Source of the DNA: Thermohalobaculum sp951813525
Lineage (GTDB): Bacteria; Pseudomonadota; Alphaproteobacteria; Rhodobacterales; Rhodobacteraceae
DNA: 64,000 nucleotides
Assembly (NCBI GenBank): GCA_951813525.2
Contig: CATOTJ020000002.1
Location: forward strand, 1,860,001-1,924,000
Direction of reading: 5' to 3'
Shown here piece after piece: positions 63,655 through 64,000 of the stretch. Made by a program: the position numbers and the translations under genes. The notes under the pieces are model-generated. The model ran no database searches and was not told the origin of the DNA. It was given only the letters and a program-made list of their open reading frames with translations. Positions within the stretch are counted from its first letter, which is position 1, and each line of letters starts with the position of its first letter.

Positions 63655-63759
63655 CACTGATCCCTTTGCCGCGACGCGACGTTAACTCCGCCCACCCTTC
63701 ACCTGCCGTAGAAAACGCGCTAGCTCCACCTGCAACTGATCCACCACCGAGCGCCGCGC

Positions 63760-64000
63760 ATGAAACTGTCTGACCGCCTCTGGCGCTTCACCAAAACCGT
63801 CGAGGCGCGCTTCCCGCCGCTCGGCGAGCAAATCGGCGGCGTTCATGCCTTCCAATCAGGCTCGACTGGCGGCATCCCCATCGTTCTGATCCACGGCGCC
63901 AGCGGCAATGTCAGGGACTGGTCCCTGTCGATCATGCCCGGCCTGGCCCGGCGACACCACGTCATCGCGCTCGACCGTCCCGGGTTCGGCTATTCCGCAT
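63760..64000 (+). CDS. Alpha/beta hydrolase (5' part, cut by window edge)
   Basis: An open frame from ATG 63760 to the right edge. It begins MKLSDRLWRFTKTVEARFPP and has the hydrolase oxyanion block IVLIHGASGNVRDW (about 44-57), followed by HHVIALDRPGFGYSA. The nucleophile and later residues lie outside the window. Serine hydrolase of unknown substrate. Confidence 0.75.
   Translation, partial: MKLSDRLWRFTKTVEARFPPLGEQIGGVHAFQSGSTGGIPIVLIHGASGNVRDWSLSIMPGLARRHHVIALDRPGFGYSA

Overview
The window comes from a high-GC marine alphaproteobacterium, most likely a Rhodobacterales (roseobacter-type) chromosome. Supporting genes are two cupins of the DMSP-lyase type, a Tat-signal LolA, CcmF/CcmH, small alphaproteobacterial families (DUF4170, DUF6356, ETC complex I subunit) and a GT(A/T)C-N7-GTTC SOS box upstream of uvrB. 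No rRNA, tRNA or CRISPR array was seen. One complete IS30-family element is present.

Layout. 1-6.2 kb: a sensor-protein gene cut by the left edge, divergent from a sugar-type solute-binding protein, then a DUF3604 protein, LolA and exonuclease III. 6.3-13.8 kb: a tightly overlapping minus-strand glycan operon (four glycosyltransferases, a histidine phosphatase, a methyltransferase). An IS30 element has landed after codon 8 of the methyltransferase. 14-21.5 kb: a large MscS channel, a secreted caspase-like protein, a small unknown gene and a ThDP-dependent enzyme. 21.8-36.7 kb: a plus-strand operon of about 15 kb that I regard as the most novel part. It encodes an MBL-fold hydrolase broken by an in-frame amber codon, a 1531-residue DUF6603-type protein, two large unrecognised proteins (767 and 1223 aa) and two full-length paralogues with an Ig-like domain followed by fibre-like repeats. 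None of the large proteins has a signal peptide.

36.8-45.3 kb: cytochrome c maturation genes (ccmH, ccmF), a YafJ-type amidotransferase, DUF6356, an Lrp regulator, tandem periplasmic sulfurtransferases and a 2Fe-2S/ASKHA corrinoid-reactivation-type protein. 45.3-50 kb: two DMSP-lyase-like cupins, a sulfotransferase-like protein and a glycosyltransferase. 50-57 kb: an envelope cluster (lpxK, waaA, DUF4170, a CysQ-like phosphatase, PmbA/TldD, MAPEG, mannose-1-phosphate guanylyltransferase) and an ETC complex I subunit. 57.2-64 kb: a small autoregulated-looking gene pair, an FAD dehydrogenase, uvrB, a collagen-like secreted protein, a zinc-ribbon protein and an alpha/beta hydrolase cut by the right edge.

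Two gene junctions (about 29.9 kb and 40.27 kb) carry in-frame 15-bp tandem repeats. Each repeat copies the upstream stop codon and a purine-rich ribosome-binding-like stretch. Many neighbours overlap by ATGA or GTGA, so translation coupling is common here.
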